Part shown: in pieces, positions 59,524 through 64,000 of the stretch
Numbering within the stretch: the stretch's first letter is position 1
How the letters are laid out: the number at the start of each line of letters is the position of its first letter
Origin: Tetrapyrgos nigripes
Taxonomy: Eukaryota; Basidiomycota; Agaricomycetes; Agaricales; Campanellaceae
Assembly: GCA_013368315.1 (NCBI GenBank)
Contig: JAACJM010000044.1
Location: 310,001-374,000, forward strand
Length of the DNA: 64,000 bases
Reading direction: 5' to 3'
Position numbers and translations under genes: made by a program
The notes under the pieces: model-generated
Told to the model about the DNA's origin: nothing
Seen by the model: the letters and a program-made list of their open reading frames with translations, nothing else
The model's database searches: none

Positions 59524-62500
59524 TATCCAGAAGAAGAGTTGCTCCGTTCAACTATAAACGAGTACTAAAATTAAACAACTCTACCTATAATTATCAGCAG
59601 ACATCCTGCGCGCGTCATACACAGGTCATCACCCTCGCCCATAACTTGCCCTTGTTTCAAACCCAATAACCACTTGGGTCTGTGCATAGCTCTTGATATT
59701 TCCCTGCAGTCGCATTGACGACATAAGGGCTCAGAGTGGGGGATATTGTCTGGCTGGCGACATCGACTCAGCAACCAAGAACTTGAAGAATGATAACCTG
59801 GAGAGATTCAATGGCAGCCGTCGTCAGAAGTAAGCAGTGTGGATAGATAAAGTGAAAATGCGCATCGTGAACCTCCGGAGTTGTGAACTGATGGGGTTTA
59901 GTAGATTCCACTATCGGTAAAAAAAAAAATACCGAATACCGAAATCAAAGGTTTTGCGCACTGGCCGCACTTCTACACAGTTCTACACTTATCCTCGAGT
60001 CTACTTGGATGGTAGATCATCTATGTTTGAGGCATACAGTGGATCAACAATGGATCAGTATTTCTGCCAAAAGGCGATCATCATGGAGGATTCGGATTTT
60101 GACGACAGTGTCCGCAGTCCTAACTAATAGCATTGCCGACAAGTAGAGTGACTTCTTTTTATGGATGATGTATTGTTTTTCCCCAAAGGCCAGTTCTGTA
60201 AATAGTAGCAGGAATTGCATCTCATCGGTGCGGTGATCACCATCGGAGGAAGCTATAACAGACTTGGCCGTTGGTAGAAGTAACTTGGAAGTAACTACCG
60301 ATCAGTCCGGGCTGCAGGGGAAGGGCAAGGAACAGTTCCGAAAAAAGCGGTACACAGACTTGGCCGAGGACGGAGGAGCATAGATATACAGTACACGCTG
60401 AAGACACCCTTAAGGACTAGCTGGTCAGTCGTATTCCCCGAGGGCTGTGATGCATTTTTTAAATGAGTTTGTAGCCTGAGCTGAAAAAAGAGCCACATAG
60501 AACGAAAATAGCCAGTTTGCGCACCCACGACCACGTGCGAAATCCGCGTGCGCATTTCGACCATAGTCGAAATTCGTGTTGCGCAGGAACATGGTGTCTA
60601 AAGCACAACCTGCGCCGTTTTCTGCTAGCCCTTGGCACACATATGAGTGATTGAACATAATAGGTCTTGCACACCAATTTTTTGTCCCCCAACTGTGTAT
60701 TTCTGCGTAATTTTCCAATCTGGAAGTGAATGACGTCATGCTGTTCATCTCACTTCACAAGTTCTTTCAACGTCGATGGTTTGGACTTAGGAATTTTTTT
60801 CTCATCGTTGGTTGTACATGTCTCGACGTTACGTCGATCCGAAAACCATCCAACATCACACAACGTGACTGTAGTCGTGACAGCTGCCCAAGGGGTACCC
60901 ACTTTCTTATAAAGGTTTGTGGGCCACCGCGTTGCGTGGCGATAACGAGGCCATTATTTTTATTGGTACATTTTCATTGAGCTCCATCGCGATGCAAGGC
61001 TGTAACGGTTCCTCTCAACTCGGACCTAGACGTACGAGTAGACCTCTTTCTATTCTGTGAAATAGACAGTAGAAAGGTACAAAGTACGCGATGAGGTCAA
61101 AGACAAGAAGAAAAGTTATTATGTAAGTAATCAATAAGGAAAATTTAAGAGGGCTAAGTAAGCGAGATGATAAGATATCCTATATATAATTATTCCTATA
61201 TATTAAGATACAATCTCCCGACGGAATCAAAACAAGCGGCCGCGCTTACTGCCGGTAATTTCCGTGTACGCCATGCGATGTACATACTCCGGTGCGTGCA
61301 AACGCTTCATTCTGCCTCGTGTCTGTACACTTTTGTCTATGTAATGTGACTTGGGACACTTTTTGTGTCCTCTGCTCTGCTTCTAAAGCTATTTCAGTAG
61401 TACATGTAAGGCTGATTTATAAATCAACTGGAGTGCCACAATTACTGACTCTGTGCATCCCAGAGGTGCATTTTCAATGTGAATATTAGTTTTGTTTTTG
61501 TTTTTCTGAATTCTTATGAAACTGAATAAATCAACAATAAGGGAAACCCCACCAAATACTCCTCAGAGGCATCACAATGCTCAATGTGAAAGAGGAAGAA
61601 ATGTGTGTGTCATGGACAGTCCTGAGGCAAGGCGTGTACCTCAAGAATGACATGACATGGCTCCAGTGCCCTTCAATTGCCTCAAGGTCCTGCTCAAGCT
61701 TACAACCCAGCTCAAGAAGACCCATTTCAAATGGTTAATTATGGTGTTCATCAGTATCAGCTAACTCAGGGCATTGCTGCACAGATCTGAGATTTGTCAC
61801 CAAAATGCCAGGCTCAAGTAGAGCATGTGAAAGACCCTATCAAAAGATAGAAATTGTAAATATTAATATTTATGTGAAACAATTGATTATCCTTTATTTC
61901 TCTGCTATATAAGAATACTCTGGCAGGGCCATCAATACAACTGCTGGCTCTTCTAATATCAGGAACAATGATATGCAGGTAGATGGACAGGTAAGTGTCC
62001 ATATATTAGCCAACTTTCTTATATAAAGTATGTTAGAACTATGCAAATAGGTTTCAACATTTGCCAGCTGACCTTCGCAACCAGCTTACAAATATTCCTG
62101 CTCATCAGGTACTCTCAACTAGCTGTGATTGTTTACATTGCAGAGGCAGAGGTCAGGCTCTGGGAACAGCTCACATTGAACCACAGGAAGACCCTCCCAT
62201 ACCTCCTGAACCGGCCTCAACATCAATCTGAGCCAGAGCCTGACAATGGCATAGATGATCCTGCTCTATTTGAGCCTCCAATTGAAGAAATCCTATTATT
62301 GAAGCAGAAGATTATGACCTGTATTTCATGGGTTCAATTATCATAATTGAAGCTATTTTTGGAGATGCAGAATGGAATGCATTGACTTCTCAGATTCCCG
62401 GAGGTGGTCCAGGAAAAGACCTCGAGTGTCTGAGGGCAGATCAAGGTGCATACACTCTCTGAACTACTTAATACAAAGCTGACCCTTCTTTGCTATCTGG
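59524..62500. other. repeat-rich region without a supported gene
   Basis: Includes a hairpin-motif copy at 60906-60952 (GGGCCACCGCGTTGCGTGGC) and AT-rich sequence from 61.1 kb. At 62.04-62.34 kb a plus-strand frame with QHQSEPEPDNGIDDPALFEP may belong to the Helitron-like remnant that follows. Confidence 0.45.
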
Positions 62501-62527
62501 CTGGATGGTAGCATCATCATAACACAG

Positions 62528-62689
62528 GGAATTCAAAGAAGGATCCTCCAGTCCAAAGTGTGTCCCAAGTGCAAGGCCCTTCATTGGGACTGTGAGAAAT
62601 TAACAAAGTCAACTATTAATGAACTGAAATTTGGCTCCTGTTGTCTTCACCCAAATCTCCCTGTGTCAATCATTCACATGGATATTTAA
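62528..62689 (+). pseudogene. Helitron-like helicase fragment
   Basis: The frame reads RRILQSKVCPKCKALHWDCE, KLTKSTINELKFGSCCLHPN, then LPVSIIHMDI and a stop. The CPKCKALHW ... FGSCC spacing is the zinc-binding start of fungal and plant Helitron replication proteins. Only about 50 codons remain, so it is a relic; upstream frames at 61.7-62.35 kb may be parts of the same relic. Confidence 0.65.
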
Positions 62690-62819
62690 TGTCTCTTTCC
62701 AAGGCCAGTATTTCCCATCCAATCCTTCCCAAAAAACTTCTGCAGAGGATACAAGATTGTCATTGGCATTGACAACCCTTCTGTAGATAATTGCAAAGTA
62801 AGCCCAGGTAGTGAAAAGC

Positions 62820-62925
62820 AGGGGTTACATGGGTAGCCATGAGTCACAGGTATGGGTACCACAGGTACAGATTTTGAAACCCACATTGACCCCTACCCAT
62901 AGAGCAGACCCACCATACCCCCACC
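62820..62925. repeat. GGGTA / TACCC minisatellite-like run
   Basis: ATGGGTAGCCATG, GGTATGGGTACCACAGG and CCCCTACCCATAG resemble the GGTACC minisatellite at the window start, in both orientations. Confidence 0.5.
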
Positions 62926-63204
62926 CACTGGGTGCAAACACTTGTAATTCCTTGGATATACAGAGGAATTACATAAGAATTACACTGGTACACTCAATAT
63001 GTAAGTCCACTTGACTTACTGAAGTATTACAAGAGTCCAAGAAAAACAGAACAATTATATATGACTATTGTAAGGCATGAAGTCTCACAGTGGTCCTTGG
63101 TAATACTTCAGTAAGTCAAGTGGACTTACATATTGAGTGTACCAGTGTAAGTCTTGTGTAATTCCTCTGTATATCCAAGGAATTACAAGTGTTTGCACCC
63201 AGTG
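62926..63204. mobile_element. CACTG-ended MITE, TSD ACC
   Basis: 279 bases with arms of about 105 bases: CACTGGGTGCAAACACTTGT on the left and ACAAGTGTTTGCACCCAGTG on the right, pairing through CTTGGATATACAGAGGAATT and AATATGTAAGTCCACTTGAC. ACC flanks both ends (62923-62925, 63205-63207). CACTG ends and a 3-base duplication are the classic CACTA signature. Confidence 0.93.
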
Positions 63205-63365
63205 ACCTAGGTATCAGTACACATAATCCTACTGTATATTTTACATGATTTTATTGTCTAATAGAACCATTTTTTACAATGATATTTTTTGCAGCCTGGC
63301 CATGTGCATCATCCCAATATAGTAGGTAACACGTCAATGTTTGTGGCTGAATGCTTCAACAATAC

Positions 63366-63577
63366 AAAAACCACAGCAGCATGCATTAAAAAATAGTTAT
63401 CATAGTAAGTGACGCGAGGTGGTTTAAATGCTTAAGAACTCCAACCAAACCCACAAGGATTCGGGAGACTCAAAAACCACAGCAGCATGCATTAAAAAAT
63501 AGTTATCATAGTAAGTGACGCGAGGTGGTTTAAATGCTTAAGAACTCCAACCAAACCCACAAGGATTCGGGAGACTC
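63366..63577. repeat. perfect 106-base tandem duplication
   Basis: Units 63366-63471 and 63472-63577 appear identical base for base, starting AAAAACCACAGCAGCATGC. Confidence 0.95.
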
Positions 63578-64000
63578 AAGCTTCGAGGGTGGCTCCTAGG
63601 GGTTGACGGTTTGTAGGTAGAATCCGGAGAAATTGGAGAGGGAGGTGGGACGAGTGAAGGATGGGTGATGGATGGAATAATGGGTTTATGGAAGGTGGCT
63701 GAGACGGGAAGATTTAATGGGAAAGGGAAGTCTCGTCTCTTTCAAATCTACTTAGTACATTTTTTATACTTCTTCTAATCCTACCTACGGACCTTGGACA
63801 ATCTAAAATGTACATGTATTATAACTACATGCCACGATGGCATGAGAACGACGAAACAAGTAATATACACGTATAAATGAATAAAAAACACAAGAGATTT
63901 AGAACGAAATGCTCCACGTACTGCCACGCAAGCTTATGGGTCTCTCCAGAACACCCTACAACTCCTTCGCACAGCAGAATACCCTACAGGGGTATATGAT
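63578..64000. other. window end, no gene seen
   Basis: No exon chain recognised in the last 420 bases; a gene continuing past the edge cannot be excluded. Confidence 0.5.

Noticed and set aside
60425..60748. 107-codon minus-strand frame with several Cys
   Set aside because: No homology I can name, no intron signals, lies in repeat-rich DNA; not enough to call a gene.
1..64000. tRNA, rRNA or other structured RNA genes
   Set aside because: I looked for cloverleaf and box motifs on both strands and found none that hold up; a covariance search would be needed to exclude them.

Overview
The window is eukaryotic nuclear DNA from a filamentous fungus, almost certainly a basidiomycete of the Agaricomycetes. 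The protein genes are cut by many short GT-AG introns (about 43-70 bases). The recognisable families (a 14-exon laccase, a peroxisomal AidB-like acyl-CoA dehydrogenase, a Baeyer-Villiger-type flavoprotein, a LysM secreted protein, a Plavaka-type transposase, a basidiomycete seven-helix membrane protein) fit that group. Exon chains below were built by hand by matching splice sites and reading phase; nine chains close with no phase conflict and no internal stop.

Layout. 1-6.3 kb is repeats: GGTACC-rich minisatellites, a CACTA-like MITE and one eroded reading frame. 6.3-8.1 kb holds an unknown four-exon gene. 9.0-11.3 kb holds an intact nine-exon acyl-CoA dehydrogenase ending in the peroxisomal signal SKL. 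11.4-12.1 kb is a 662-base near-perfect palindrome. 12.2-17.2 kb holds the broken remains of an acyl-CoA-ligase-like (AMP-binding) gene, split by 2.5 kb of repeats. 17-20 kb is repeats. A small secreted protein (20.2-20.8 kb), a seven-helix membrane protein (22.2-23.6 kb) and a mucin-like single-pass membrane protein (26.2-27.8 kb) follow. After another repeat cluster comes a type I BVMO-like monooxygenase (30.5-32.7 kb).

33.0-38.9 kb is the core of a Plavaka-type DNA transposon: a 961-residue transposase with an N-terminal C2H2 finger, and a divergently transcribed 696-residue protein of unknown function, with only 172 bases between the two start codons. Both are open throughout, so the element looks young.

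39-45 kb is repeats (MITEs, a LINE fragment, a hAT fragment). 45.2 kb carries a LysM secreted protein, 47.7-50.1 kb an intact laccase, 51-57 kb an inverted duplication, a hAT MITE with an 8-base target duplication and several CACTA-like MITEs, and 57.7-59.5 kb a GPI-anchored secreted alpha/beta hydrolase. 60-64 kb is repeats, including a Helitron-like fragment and a CACTG-ended MITE.

Themes: (1) a secreted or cell-surface repertoire (laccase, LysM protein, hydrolase, small secreted protein, mucin-like protein); (2) fatty-acid-type metabolism where the ligase next to the dehydrogenase has died; (3) heavy, layered non-autonomous transposons. At least three MITE families share termini starting CAC and 3-base target duplications, and one possible but unproven source of the mobilising enzyme lies in the same window.
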